Assembly (NCBI GenBank): GCA_020348765.1
Contig: CP070753.1
Coordinates: forward strand, 2,876,661-2,883,617
DNA length: 6,957 bases
Reading direction: 5' to 3'
Source: Burkholderiales bacterium
Lineage (GTDB): Bacteria; Pseudomonadota; Gammaproteobacteria; Burkholderiales; Burkholderiaceae_E
Shown: positions 1 through 6,957 of the stretch, piece after piece
Layout: each line of letters begins with the position of its first letter
Position numbering within the stretch: position 1 is the first letter of the stretch
Position numbers and translations under genes: made by a program
Notes under the pieces: model-generated
The model's database searches: none
What the model was told of the DNA's origin: nothing
What the model saw: the letters and a program-made list of their open reading frames with translations, nothing else

Positions 1-97
1 CGCGAAAAGTCCCGGACTGGCGCAGCAATTGGTCGACCAGCGTGGTCTTGCCGTGATCGACATGCGCGATGATGGCGATGTTTCGAACCTGTCCCAT
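1..97 (-). CDS. typA: TypA/BipA ribosome-associated GTPase, N-terminal fragment
   Basis: Only the first 32 codons are in the window; the rest lies beyond the left edge. The visible protein starts [20 protein letters not shown] and continues [12 protein letters not shown]. This is the typical TypA/BipA start: a short beta strand followed at once by the G1 (P-loop) motif AHVDHGKTT at residues 11-19. TypA is a translational GTPase related to EF-G and LepA that binds the ribosome and is linked to stress, low-temperature growth and 50S assembly in other bacteria. The ATG is preceded by AGGG about 5 bases upstream, a plausible ribosome binding site. The gene starts 44 bases after the truB stop on the same strand with no terminator visible between them, so cotranscription is likely. 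LepA or another GTPase of the superfamily is the alternative, but the residues around the P-loop fit TypA best. Confidence 0.93.
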   Translation of the reverse strand, partial: MGQVRNIAIIAHVDHGKTTLVDQLLRQSGTFR

Positions 98-141
98 GAG
101 CCCTGCTTTGAGTCCGTCTGAAGTCGGCGCGCTCGCGGCCG

Positions 142-1203
142 CTAGGCACGGCCCTCGGGCCGGATCGGCGGCGCGGCCGCGGCACGCGGCGCAGCTTCGG
201 CACAAGCGACCAGCCGCACGGGCGCGAGCAGCGCCGGCGGGGTGAACCGAGCCACGCCGAGCAGGCGCTGCGCGCAATACACCCTGACCTGCAATACCTG
301 TGAGTCGGGTCGATCGCACCGTTCGACCCGCGCGGTCGACCCACCACGCACCGCGACCGGCACAGGCTCGGGCAGGGCCAGCCTCTGGCCGTGCATGAAC
401 CGGCGCGCCGAGTCCTCCGGCAGGTCGATGCGCGGCAGGGTCTCGAGCAGCGCGTCGATGGGCGCCAGCAGCGCGCTTCGCGCCGGCGGCGCGCACGCCT
501 CCAGGGCCTCGAGGCTCACCGCGTCCTCGATCCGCAGCCGCCCGACGCCGGTTCGCCGCAGCTCGGCCAGGTGCGCACCGCAACCGAGTCGAGCACCGAG
601 GTCTTCGGCCAGCACGCGCACGTAGGTCCCCTTGCTGCAGTGCACGCGCACGCGCACGGTCACCGGCACGATGCCGAGCCCGCAACCCTGCGATGCCTGC
701 CCGCGCCGGATCTCGATCGGCTCGAGCGCGTGGATTCGCACCGGCCGGGCCTTGCGCTCGACGCTGGTCCCTGCCCGCGCGTATGCGTACAGCGGCCTGC
801 CGTCGCGCTTGAGCGCCGAATGCATCGGTGGCACCTGCTCGATCTCGCCCACGAACCCGGCACACGCCGCGGCGATCTCGGCATCGCTGGCCTGGACCGG
901 CCGCGACTCGAGCAGCTCGCCCTCGGCATCGCCGGTCGAGGTCCTGGCGCCCAGTGCGAACAGCGCCTCGTAGCTCTTGTCCGCCTGCAGCAGATCGTGC
1001 AGGAACTTGGTCGCCTCGCCGAAGGCGAGCGGCAGCAGCCCCGTGGCCAGCGGATCGAGCGTGCCGCCGTGCCCGCCCTTTGCCGCGCCGAACAGGCGCC
1101 GGACGCGCACCAGCGCCTGGTTGGAGCTCAGCGCGCGTGGCTTGTCGAGCAGCAGTACGCCGTCGATGCGCGCGCCCGGCTCAGTCCTGCGCCCGCCGCG
1201 CAT
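142..1203 (-). CDS. truB: tRNA pseudouridine(55) synthase TruB
   Basis: A 353-residue protein that isomerises U55 to pseudouridine in the T-loop of tRNAs in the cytoplasm. Family motifs appear in order: GVLLLDKP at 15-22, then [10 protein letters not shown] at 46-55 with the catalytic aspartate D50 (D48 in E. coli). Y78 follows, matching the conserved active-site tyrosine. [10 protein letters not shown] is at 123-132 and KGTYVR at 191-196. After these come LRRTGVG and a C-terminal region ending near LLGVA that resembles the TruB C-terminal (PUA-like) domain. It is somewhat longer than E. coli TruB (314 residues), mainly from extra sequence in the C-terminal domain and an Ala/Pro/Arg tail of about 18 residues. 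The ATG at 1203 leaves about 14 residues before the conserved core and has GAGG 7 bases upstream. The start lies inside rbfA, giving a 23-base overlap and probable translational coupling. The stop is TAG. Confidence 0.97.
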   Translation of the reverse strand: MRGGRRTEPGARIDGVLLLDKPRALSSNQALVRVRRLFGAAKGGHGGTLDPLATGLLPLAFGEATKFLHDLLQADKSYEALFALGARTSTGDAEGELLESRPVQASDAEIAAACAGFVGEIEQVPPMHSALKRDGRPLYAYARAGTSVERKARPVRIHALEPIEIRRGQASQGCGLGIVPVTVRVRVHCSKGTYVRVLAEDLGARLGCGAHLAELRRTGVGRLRIEDAVSLEALEACAPPARSALLAPIDALLETLPRIDLPEDSARRFMHGQRLALPEPVPVAVRGGSTARVERCDRPDSQVLQVRVYCAQRLLGVARFTPPALLAPVRLVACAEAAPRAAAAPPIRPEGRA

Positions 1204-1558
1204 TGGCAGCCTCGATCAGTCGGTCGATTTCCATGCCGCGCTCGACCGTCGTGTCATGCGCGAATCGCAGCTCGGGCGTGGTGTGGATGCGCACGCGCCG
1301 GCCGATCTGGCTGCGCAGGAACCCGGCCGCGTGCCGCAGCCCGTCGAGCGTCTGCTCGACGCTTTCGGGATCGCTCGGCATCACCGTGAACCAGACCGTG
1401 GCGTGCGCGTAGTCGGGCGTCAGGTCCACGCCGGTCAGCGTGACCATGCCGACGCGCGGGTCCTTGACCTCGCGCGCGATCAGCTCGGCCAGTTCACGCT
1501 GGATCTGGTCGGCGATCCGCAGCCCGCGATCGGGCATCGAACTGCGACGGCGGCGCAT
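1181..1558 (-). CDS. rbfA: 30S ribosome-binding factor RbfA
   Basis: A 125-residue protein that binds the 30S subunit during late maturation, near the 5' end helix of 16S rRNA, and is tied to cold adaptation in E. coli. The sequence matches the single KH-type domain of the family. A basic start leads to RIADQIQRELAELI at 14-27, then VKDPRVGMVTLTGVDLTPDY at 31-50. The Ala-x-Gly kink typical of the RbfA KH fold is at 77-79 (AAG). The closing strand and helix region is RVRIHTTPELRF at 88-99 followed by an acidic/basic helix. Length is normal for the family. The ATG at 1558 starts 1 base after the infB stop codon (TGA C ATG) and has no strong Shine-Dalgarno sequence, so translation is probably coupled to infB. 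A second ATG at codon 8 is possible but less well placed. Confidence 0.96.
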   Translation of the reverse strand: MRRRRSSMPDRGLRIADQIQRELAELIAREVKDPRVGMVTLTGVDLTPDYAHATVWFTVMPSDPESVEQTLDGLRHAAGFLRSQIGRRVRIHTTPELRFAHDTTVERGMEIDRLIEAANARRAQD

Positions 1559-1559
1559 G

Positions 1560-4373
1560 TCAGATCGAGGTCCGGGCCACTTCCTTGACTTCGAACACCT
1601 CGACCTGATCGCCTTCCCTGATGTCGTCGAAGTTCTTCAGCGTGATACCGCACTCGAAGCCTTCCTTGACTTCGCGCACGTCCTCCTTGAAGCGCTTGAG
1701 CGTATCGATCTCGCCGGTCCAGACCACGACGTGGTCGCGCAGCAGCCGCACCTGTGCGCCGCGGCGTACCAGCCCCGACAGCACCATGCAGCCGGCGATG
1801 TTGCCGACGCGCGAGACCCGGAACACCTGCCGGATCTCGACCAGCCCCAGCACCTCCTCGCGCTTCTCGGGCGACAGCAATCCGGCCATCGCCTTCTTCA
1901 CCTCGTCGACCGCGTCGTAGATGATGTTGTAATAGCGAATGTCGATGCCCTGCGACTCGGCGAGCTTGCGGGCCGACTGGTCGGCGCGAACGTTGAAGCC
2001 GATGATCACCGCGCCCGAGGCCGCCGCGAGGTTGACGTCCGACTCGCTGATGCCGCCCACGGCCGCGTGCACGACCTGGATCCTGACCTCGTCGGTGGCC
2101 AGCTTCTGGAGCGCGTGCACGAGGGCCTCCTGCGAGCCCTGCACGTCGGCCTTGACGATCAGCGCCAGGGTCTTGACCTCGCCCTCGGCCATCTGCTCGA
2201 ACAGGTTCTCGAGCTTGGACGCCTGCTGGCGTGCGAGCTTGACGTCGCGGAACTTGCCCTGGCGGAACAAGGCGATCTCGCGCGCCTTGCGCTCGTCGGC
2301 CAGCACGATCACTTCCTCGCCGGCACTCGGAACCTCCGACAGGCCCTGGATCTCGACCGGGATCGAAGGTCCGGCATCGTTGACCGGCCGCCCGCCCTCG
2401 TCGAGCATCGCGCGCACCCGGCCGAACGCGGCGCCGGCCAGCACCGTATCGCCCTTGTGCAAGGTACCGGCCTGAATCAGCACGCTGGCCACCGGGCCAC
2501 GGCCCTTGTCCAGTCGTGCCTCGATCACGATGCCCTTGGCCGGTGCATCCTGCGGTGCCTCGAGCTCGAGCACCTCGGCCTGCAGCAGCACGTTCTCGAG
2601 CAGGTCGTCCACGCCCTGCCCGGTCTTGGCCGAAACCGGCACGAACGGCGCGTCGCCGCCGTACTCCTCGGGCACGACCTGCTGCGCCACCAGCTCCTGC
2701 TTGACCCGGTCCGGGTTGGCCTCGGGCTTGTCGATCTTGTTCAGCGCCACCACGATCGGGACGCCGGCGGCCTTCGCATGATGGATCGCCTCGATCGTCT
2801 GCGGCATCACGCCGTCGTCCGCGGCCACGACCAGAATGACGATGTCCGTCGCCTTGGCGCCGCGGGCCCGCATGGCCGTGAATGCCTCGTGGCCCGGCGT
2901 ATCGAGGAAGGTGACCACACCGCGCGGCGTACGCACGTGATAGGCGCCGATGTGCTGCGTGATCCCGCCAGCCTCGCCGGCGGCCACCTTGGTGCGCCGG
3001 ATGTAGTCGAGCAGCGAGGTCTTGCCGTGGTCGACATGCCCCATCACGGTGACCACCGGGGGTCGGGGCATCGCTTCGGCGTCGACCTGGGCCTCGGACT
3101 CGGTCAGGAAGGCCTCGGGATCGTCGAGCTTGGCGGCCACCGCGGTGTGCCCGAGCTCTTCGACCACGATCATCGCCGTCTCCTGGTCGAGCACCTGGTT
3201 GATCGTCACCATCTGCCCGAGCTTCATCAACGACTTGATGACCTCGGCGGCCTTGACCGCCATCTTGTGCGCCAGGTCGGCGACGGTGATCGTCTCGGGC
3301 ACGTGCACTTCGCGCACCACGACCTCGACCACCGGCTGCGGCGCGCCGTGCGCGTGCGAGGTGCCACGATCGCGCGTGCGCACCCGCGGCCCGCGCCAGC
3401 CGTCCGGCCCGCCGCCACGTGTCTTGAGCTGCCGGCGACGCGCCGCGTCCTCCTTCCAGGACGAAGACAGCTTCTCCGAGCGAACGTGCTTCTTGTCCTT
3501 GCGCTCCTCCGGCCGCTCTGCGGCCCCGGGCTTGGCCTCGCCCGGCTTGGCCGCCGGTCGATGCAGGGTCGTGGGCTTGGCCTCGGGCGCAGCCGCCGCG
3601 GGCGGCGCCTCCTGCGGCTTCGGCTGCGGGCGTCGGGCGGCTGTCATCAGCTCGTTGATTGCCGCGACCTCGGCCTCGACCTTGCGGCGCGCGCGCTCCT
3701 GGGCGACAGCCTCTTCGCGCGCCAGGCGGGCCGCTTCGGCCGCCGCACTGGCCGCTTCGGCCGCCGCACTGGCCTCCTCGGCCGCGCGCGCACGCGCCTC
3801 CTCGGTGGCCTCGACGCCGGCGGCTTCCGAGCGCTCGGCTTCGAGCCGCACGGCTTCCTCGCGCCGGGCAGCTTCGATCGCGGCCTGCTCGGCCGCCTCT
3901 TCGGCTCGGCGCTGCTCGGCCGCCAGCTGCTCCTGGCGCTCGCGCAGCTCGCTGGCCTGGCGCTCGAGCAGCTCGCGCTGGCGCAGATCCTCCGCTTCGC
4001 GGGCCAGTCGCTCGGCCTCGTCGACCGCTGCCGGCAGCGGAGCCGCAACCTCGGGAACCGCTTCGGCCAGCGCGTCACGCTTGACGAAGACGCGCTTCTT
4101 GCGCACCTCGACCTGGATCGTGCGCGCCTTGCCGGACGCGTCGGCCTGCTTGATCTCCGAGGTCTGGCGGCGGGTGAGCGTAATGCGCTTCTTCGGCGTC
4201 TCGCCGCCGCCGTGGGCGCGCCGCAAGGCCGCGAGCAACTGCTCCTTGTCGCCCTCGGTCAGCTCGTCGCTGGCGGCCTTCTTCTGCACCCCAGCGGCCC
4301 GCAGCTGTTCGAGCAGGACCTCTGCCGGGACCTTCAGTTCAGCCGCGAAGGTTTCTACGTTTGTACTAGCCAT
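1560..4373 (-). CDS. infB: translation initiation factor IF-2
   Basis: A 937-residue GTPase that brings fMet-tRNA to the 30S subunit and promotes subunit joining. An IF2_N domain is at about 1-55, followed by a basic IF2-associated segment at about 57-100. Residues about 110-240 form a highly charged Ala/Glu/Arg stretch, probably a long helix or coiled coil. A Pro/Ala/Lys-rich linker follows, then a second IF2_N domain at about 362-412. The G domain has GHVDHGKT at 445-452 (G1), [10 protein letters not shown] at 469-478 (switch 1), DTPGH at 491-495 (G3), NKID at 545-548 (G4) and SAK at 581-583 (G5). Domain II and the IF2 C-terminal domains follow, the last binding initiator tRNA. The N-terminal region is long, as is common in betaproteobacteria. 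The ATG is 8 bases after the nusA stop, with AGGGG about 6 bases upstream. I cannot tell from sequence whether internal starts make shorter forms, as in E. coli. Confidence 0.98.
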   Translation of the reverse strand: MASTNVETFAAELKVPAEVLLEQLRAAGVQKKAASDELTEGDKEQLLAALRRAHGGGETPKKRITLTRRQTSEIKQADASGKARTIQVEVRKKRVFVKRDALAEAVPEVAAPLPAAVDEAERLAREAEDLRQRELLERQASELRERQEQLAAEQRRAEEAAEQAAIEAARREEAVRLEAERSEAAGVEATEEARARAAEEASAAAEAASAAAEAARLAREEAVAQERARRKVEAEVAAINELMTAARRPQPKPQEAPPAAAAPEAKPTTLHRPAAKPGEAKPGAAERPEERKDKKHVRSEKLSSSWKEDAARRRQLKTRGGGPDGWRGPRVRTRDRGTSHAHGAPQPVVEVVVREVHVPETITVADLAHKMAVKAAEVIKSLMKLGQMVTINQVLDQETAMIVVEELGHTAVAAKLDDPEAFLTESEAQVDAEAMPRPPVVTVMGHVDHGKTSLLDYIRRTKVAAGEAGGITQHIGAYHVRTPRGVVTFLDTPGHEAFTAMRARGAKATDIVILVVAADDGVMPQTIEAIHHAKAAGVPIVVALNKIDKPEANPDRVKQELVAQQVVPEEYGGDAPFVPVSAKTGQGVDDLLENVLLQAEVLELEAPQDAPAKGIVIEARLDKGRGPVASVLIQAGTLHKGDTVLAGAAFGRVRAMLDEGGRPVNDAGPSIPVEIQGLSEVPSAGEEVIVLADERKAREIALFRQGKFRDVKLARQQASKLENLFEQMAEGEVKTLALIVKADVQGSQEALVHALQKLATDEVRIQVVHAAVGGISESDVNLAAASGAVIIGFNVRADQSARKLAESQGIDIRYYNIIYDAVDEVKKAMAGLLSPEKREEVLGLVEIRQVFRVSRVGNIAGCMVLSGLVRRGAQVRLLRDHVVVWTGEIDTLKRFKEDVREVKEGFECGITLKNFDDIREGDQVEVFEVKEVARTSI
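3729..3774 (-). repeat. perfect 21-bp tandem duplication inside infB
   Basis: A 21-base unit is present twice without mismatch at 3729-3749 and 3750-3770, and the first four bases of a third copy (ggcc) follow. It keeps the reading frame and encodes two copies of the seven-residue unit SAAAEAA within the Ala/Glu-rich N-terminal segment of IF2, at about residues 201-215. Seven residues matches a heptad, so gain or loss of a unit should preserve the helical phase. It probably arose by replication slippage. Confidence 0.85.
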
Positions 4374-4381
4374 TCAAGCCC

Positions 4382-5875
4382 CTAAACCCCTGCTCCGGCG
4401 GACTCATCGGCGAACCAATGTTCCCGCGCCTTCATGATCAGCGCGCTGGCGCGCGCCTCGTCGATCCCGGTCGCTTCGACGAGCTCGTCGACCGAAAGCT
4501 CGCCCAGGTCGTCACGCGTGTGCACGTCGGCATCGGCGAGCTTGGCCGCGAGGTCGACGTCCATGCCCTCGAGCGTGAGCAGGTCCTGCGACCCCTCGAC
4601 TTTCTCTTCCTTCGCGATCGCCTCGGTCAGCAGCACATTGCGGGCGCGGTTGCGCAACTCCTCGACCGTGTCCTCGTCGAAAGCCTCGATATCGAGCATC
4701 TCGCCGACCGGCACGTACGCGACTTCCTCGAGCGTGGTGAAACCCTCTTCGATCAGGATGTCGGCGATCTCCTCGTCGACGTCGAGCCGGCTCATGAACA
4801 GGTCGCGAACCTGGTCACGCTCCTGAGTCTGCTTCTGCTCGCTTTCCTCGGCCGTCATGATGTTGATCTGCCAGCCGGTCAACTCCGAAGCCAGCCGCAC
4901 ATTGCGGCCACCGGTGCCGATCGCGAGGGCCAGGTTGTCCTCGTCGACCACCACGTCCATCGATCGCTTCTCCTCGTCGACCACGATCGAGCTGACATTG
5001 GCCGGCGCCAGCGCGCCGATCACGAACTGCGCCGGATCCTCGGACCAGAGCACGATGTCGACCCGTTCGCCGGCGAGCTCCTGCGTGACCGCCTGAACGC
5101 GCGAGCCGCGCACGCCGACGCAGGTGCCGATCGGGTCGACCCGGCGATCGTGCGCGACCACGGCGATCTTCGCGCGCACGCCGGAATCACGAGCCGCGGC
5201 CTTGATCTCGAGCAGGCCCTGCTCCATCTCGGGAACCTCGAGCTCGAACAGCTTCATGATGAATTCGGGCGCGGTGCGCGACAGGTACAGCTGCGGCCCG
5301 CGTCCCTCGCGATTGATGCGCTGGACGTAGGCACGCACCCGGTCCCCGACGCGCAGGTTCTCCTTCGGGATCATCTGGTCCCGCGGCAGGCGCGCCTCGA
5401 CGCGCCCGGACTCGATGATCGCCCCTTCACGGTCCATTCGCTTGATCGTTCCGGACAGCAGCGACTCGCCACGCTCGAGAAAGTCGTCGATGATCTGCTC
5501 GCGCTCGGCATCGCGAATCTTCTGCAGGATGACCTGCTTGGCGGCCTGTGCGCCGATGCGGCCGAACTCGACCGGCTCGAGCTCCTCCTCGATGTACTCG
5601 CCGACCTGGACATCGGAGATCTGCTTCTGCGCCTCGGACAGGATCACCTGCAAGTCGTGGTCCTCGAGCTCGCCGTCCGGAACGACCAGCCAGCGTCGAA
5701 ACGCCTCGTGCTCACCGCTCTCGCGGTCGATCGACACCCGCACGTCGACCTCGTCCCGGAACCGCTTCTTGGTCGCCGACGCCAGTGCGCTCTCGAGCGC
5801 GGCAAACACCACGTCCCGGGCCACGCTCTTCTCGCGCGCCAGCGCGTCAACCAGCAACAGGACTTCCCGACTCAT
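4382..5875 (-). CDS. nusA: transcription termination/antitermination factor NusA
   Basis: A 497-residue RNA polymerase-binding factor that stabilises pauses, promotes intrinsic termination and takes part in antitermination complexes. Domains in order: the N-terminal polymerase-binding domain at 1 to about 130 (starts [16 protein letters not shown]), an S1 domain at about 136-200, KH1 with GVRG at 254-257, and KH2 with GTGG at 320-323. Two C-terminal acidic repeats follow at about 365-425 and 440-490, the arrangement found in proteobacterial NusA; in E. coli these repeats contact the polymerase alpha C-terminal domain and N or NusG partners. The start overlaps the rimP stop as ATGA, with AAGGGA about 9 bases upstream, so it has its own ribosome binding site and probable coupling. 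The stop is TAG, 8 bases before infB. Length and domains are complete and nothing looks damaged. Confidence 0.98.
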   Translation of the reverse strand: MSREVLLLVDALAREKSVARDVVFAALESALASATKKRFRDEVDVRVSIDRESGEHEAFRRWLVVPDGELEDHDLQVILSEAQKQISDVQVGEYIEEELEPVEFGRIGAQAAKQVILQKIRDAEREQIIDDFLERGESLLSGTIKRMDREGAIIESGRVEARLPRDQMIPKENLRVGDRVRAYVQRINREGRGPQLYLSRTAPEFIMKLFELEVPEMEQGLLEIKAAARDSGVRAKIAVVAHDRRVDPIGTCVGVRGSRVQAVTQELAGERVDIVLWSEDPAQFVIGALAPANVSSIVVDEEKRSMDVVVDEDNLALAIGTGGRNVRLASELTGWQINIMTAEESEQKQTQERDQVRDLFMSRLDVDEEIADILIEEGFTTLEEVAYVPVGEMLDIEAFDEDTVEELRNRARNVLLTEAIAKEEKVEGSQDLLTLEGMDVDLAAKLADADVHTRDDLGELSVDELVEATGIDEARASALIMKAREHWFADESAGAGV

Positions 5876-6354
5876 GCTCTGCGTCCCTTGAAATCGATCT
5901 TCGGTACCAGGTTTGCGCGCTCGACGTCAGCGAGCGCAAACCGCAACTCACACGGCAAGTCGCGCTCCAGGAACTCGAGCACGTACGCGTCCTCTCCCTC
6001 GACATGCAGCACCCCCGCGAAGGAGCGCCGCCCGTGCACCGGAGTGCGCAACCTGAGCGCAACCTCCCAGCCATCGAAGCGCCTGAAATCGGCGGCCCGC
6101 TTCAGCGGTCGGTCCAACCCCGGGGAGGACACCTCGAGCCGCTCGTAGCCGATGTCCTCGACCTCGAACTCGCGGCTGAGCTGGCGGCTGACCTTCTCGC
6201 AATCGTCGAGCGTGATGCCGCGCGGCGAATCGATGACCACCCGCAGCAGCCCGCGCGGCGCGAACTCGACATCGACGAGCTCGTAACCCATGGCCGCCAG
6301 CGCAGGCTGCACGATCCGTTCCGCAATATCCCGTGTTGGCTTCAAACTGTTCAA
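5872..6354 (-). CDS. rimP: ribosome maturation factor RimP
   Basis: A small cytoplasmic protein needed for late maturation of the 30S subunit. The N-terminal alpha/beta domain shows GYELVDVEF at 23-31, [15 protein letters not shown] at 46-60 and the signature SSPGLDRPL at 76-84. The C-terminal SH3-like domain ends [11 protein letters not shown], a very betaproteobacterial ending. The start is uncertain. The frame stays open back to an ATG at 6474, but that ATG sits inside a leader stem-loop and upstream of an intrinsic terminator, so it is unlikely. An ATG at 6417 would give 181 residues with a charged, poorly conserved extension and no visible Shine-Dalgarno. I chose the TTG at 6354 (160 residues, close to family length); TTG at 6345 is also possible. 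No ATG or GTG lies between 6417 and the conserved first helix. The stop overlaps the nusA start by ATGA. Identity is certain; only the N-terminus is open. Confidence 0.93.
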   Translation of the reverse strand: MNSLKPTRDIAERIVQPALAAMGYELVDVEFAPRGLLRVVIDSPRGITLDDCEKVSRQLSREFEVEDIGYERLEVSSPGLDRPLKRAADFRRFDGWEVALRLRTPVHGRRSFAGVLHVEGEDAYVLEFLERDLPCELRFALADVERANLVPKIDFKGRRA

Positions 6355-6428
6355 ATCGCCAAACCGCTCAAGCTGCTCGAGCTGCTCCGTTCTTCGCCGA
6401 CTTCCTGGCCGAACCATCCCGTGCAGGG

Positions 6429-6457
6429 AAAAAAAAATGGGCTGAGACAGCCCATTT
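6429..6457 (-). terminator. intrinsic terminator in the rimP leader
   Basis: On the minus strand a perfect 10-bp stem (AAATGGGCTG, loop TCT, CAGCCCATTT) runs directly into a T run; nine consecutive T residues occupy 6437-6429, three of them in the stem. This is a textbook Rho-independent terminator for minus-strand transcription. In the plus direction the hairpin is followed by only TTT then CC, so it should not work well that way. It lies downstream of the promoter at 6516-6544 and upstream of every plausible rimP start, so it would truncate the operon transcript unless polymerase reads through. It would also act on read-through from the upstream gene. Confidence 0.9.
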
Positions 6458-6470
6458 CCATGGCACCGGC

Positions 6471-6495
6471 GCATCGGCGCACTCGACCCCGATGC
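6471..6495 (-). other. leader stem-loop upstream of the terminator
   Basis: GCATCGG at 6495-6489 and CCGATGC at 6477-6471 (minus-strand reading) are perfect reverse complements separated by 11 bases. They would form a 7-bp, mostly G/C stem near the 5' end of the predicted leader transcript. The pairing is seen directly; the role is unknown. Confidence 0.6.
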
Positions 6496-6515
6496 CTGAT
6501 GCGGCCTAACACGGT

Positions 6516-6544
6516 ATTGTAGCCCAAAAGCGCTCTCGCATCAA
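6516..6544 (-). promoter_or_regulatory. sigma70-type promoter for the rimP operon
   Basis: Read on the minus strand there is a -35 box TTGATG (6544-6539), a 17-base spacer, and a -10 box TACAAT (6521-6516). These match the consensus at 4 of 6 and 5 of 6 positions with ideal spacing, in a region less GC-rich than its surroundings. Initiation would fall near 6509. It is the only good promoter I see between the upstream gene and rimP. Confidence 0.72.
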
Positions 6545-6616
6545 TGCCTTAGTTTCGATCGCTGCGGCCGATCCGAGGCACCCGCGGAGGCAGCCGCGCG
6601 CGCCCTGCCCGGGACC

Positions 6617-6957
6617 TCAGCCGCCCCTCGGACCCGAGCCGCCGCGCCGGCGTCGGCCCCCGCCGCCGCGCGGTCCACCCGGCGGCCGGCCTCCGGCTCC
6701 GGCGCTTGCGCCGCCGCGGGCCACCGGGCCGCCGCCACCCTTGCCGCGCCGCTTGCGACCACGCCGGGCTTCCGCATTGCCCTGGCCAGCCTGCCCGCCG
6801 GCACGCGCGGCCGGATCGGCCGCACCGGCGCCCGCCCAGGCTGCACCGGACTGTGGCAGTCGCGTGCCGCCAGGTCCGTATAGCTTCTCGCGCATGTCCC
6901 GACGCATGGTGCGCGTGATCGCTTCCTGATGCGCGGTCTCGGACGTCGGTTGCCATT
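6617..6957 (-). CDS. rluB: C-terminal fragment with Gly/Arg-rich tail, probably RluB pseudouridine synthase
   Basis: The last 112 codons of a minus-strand gene that enters from the right edge and ends with TGA at 6617-6619. The frame begins at 6955 with WQPTSETAHQEAITRTMRRD and runs through REKLYGPGG into a tail dominated by Gly, Arg, Ala and Pro, such as GRKRRGKGGGG and GGPRGGGGRRRRGG. No catalytic domain is in the window, so the sequence alone does not identify it. RluB (23S rRNA pseudouridine 2605 synthase) is inferred from position, because rluB commonly precedes rimP in Burkholderiales, and from the Gly/Arg-rich C-terminal extensions often found on RluB there. The tail is basic and probably disordered, suited to RNA binding. 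Other frames here are open only because the DNA is GC-rich. No intrinsic terminator directly follows the stop. Confidence 0.5.
   Translation of the reverse strand, partial: WQPTSETAHQEAITRTMRRDMREKLYGPGGTRLPQSGAAWAGAGAADPAARAGGQAGQGNAEARRGRKRRGKGGGGPVARGGASAGAGGRPPGGPRGGGGRRRRGGSGPRGG

Larger units (their letters stand above)
6429..6509 (-). promoter_or_regulatory. putative attenuator leader of the rimP-nusA-infB operon
   Basis: A leader of about 80 nucleotides is predicted from a start site near 6509 to the end of the terminator T run at 6429. It holds a 7-bp stem-loop (6471-6495) followed by the terminator hairpin. The order promoter, structured leader, terminator, first gene is that of an attenuated operon. 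An Rfam family of rimP leaders ending in an intrinsic terminator has been described computationally in proteobacteria, as I recall it; I cannot test whether this sequence belongs to it. Alternatively the terminated product is a stable small RNA. A weak alternative pairing, CCAT-GGAA-ATGG, overlaps the 5' arm of the terminator, but no convincing antiterminator is visible. Confidence 0.6.

Noticed and set aside
1440..4385. A 981-codon open frame on the plus strand covering infB
   Set aside because: It lies antisense to infB. Its composition (rich in His, Leu, Arg, Asp and Gly) is what antisense reading of GC-rich Glu/Ala/Val codons gives. It matches no family I recognise, while infB on the other strand is unmistakable.
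3022..4437. A 471-codon Ser/Arg/Ala-rich plus-strand open frame opposite the infB N-terminal half
   Set aside because: Ser/Ala/Arg-rich low complexity is the expected shadow of the repetitive Ala/Glu region of infB; it has no domain and no separate promoter.
4418..6148. A 576-codon open frame on the plus strand covering nusA and part of rimP
   Set aside because: It is antisense to two clear conserved genes and has the same shadow composition; nothing suggests real coding.
6429..6457. The hairpin as the terminator of the upstream gene only
   Set aside because: It lies about 160 bases after that gene's stop, and a good promoter sits between the two, so its main substrate is more likely the transcript starting at that promoter. 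It may still act on read-through.
6345..6616. A tRNA gene ahead of rimP, as with metY in E. coli
   Set aside because: I looked for a T-loop GGTTCRA-type motif and a 7-bp acceptor stem pairing in this region on the minus strand and saw none.
6541..6956. Alternative minus-strand frames of about 101 and 135 codons overlapping the upstream gene fragment
   Set aside because: They overlap the frame that carries REKLYGPGG and the Gly/Arg tail. Several frames are open here only because the DNA is GC-rich. The chosen frame is open to the window edge and has the composition expected for an RluB-like tail.

Overview
The window is a GC-rich bacterial translation and transcription operon lying entirely on the minus strand, so it reads from right to left. 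In transcription order it holds the end of an upstream gene (probably rluB, cut by the right edge), then a promoter and a leader with an intrinsic terminator, then rimP, nusA, infB, rbfA and truB, and finally the first 32 codons of typA (bipA), cut by the left edge.

The protein sequences look betaproteobacterial, most likely Burkholderiales. This rests on the NusA and IF2 N-termini, on the RimP C-terminus, and on the gene order: truB is followed by typA, and rimP is preceded by a gene with a Gly/Arg-rich tail. In enterobacteria and many other gammaproteobacteria truB is followed by rpsO and pnp. No species can be named from the sequence alone.

The genes are packed tightly. rimP and nusA overlap by an ATGA motif, nusA and infB are 8 bases apart, infB and rbfA are 1 base apart, rbfA and truB overlap by 23 bases, and truB and typA are 44 bases apart. 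Together they cover 30S maturation (RimP, RbfA), transcription elongation, termination and antitermination (NusA), translation initiation (IF2), tRNA modification (TruB), and a ribosome-associated GTPase (TypA).

The part that ordinary gene annotation does not explain is the region between the upstream gene and rimP (about 6355-6616). It has a good sigma70-type promoter (TTGATG, 17-base spacer, TACAAT), a 7-bp stem-loop, and a perfect 10-bp hairpin followed by a T run, all before the rimP start. This order suggests transcription attenuation of the operon. NusA-dependent feedback is an attractive mechanism because nusA is in the operon, but it is only a hypothesis. I see no mobile elements, CRISPR arrays, tRNA or rRNA genes, or an obviously novel system. 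The rest of the window is conserved housekeeping sequence.
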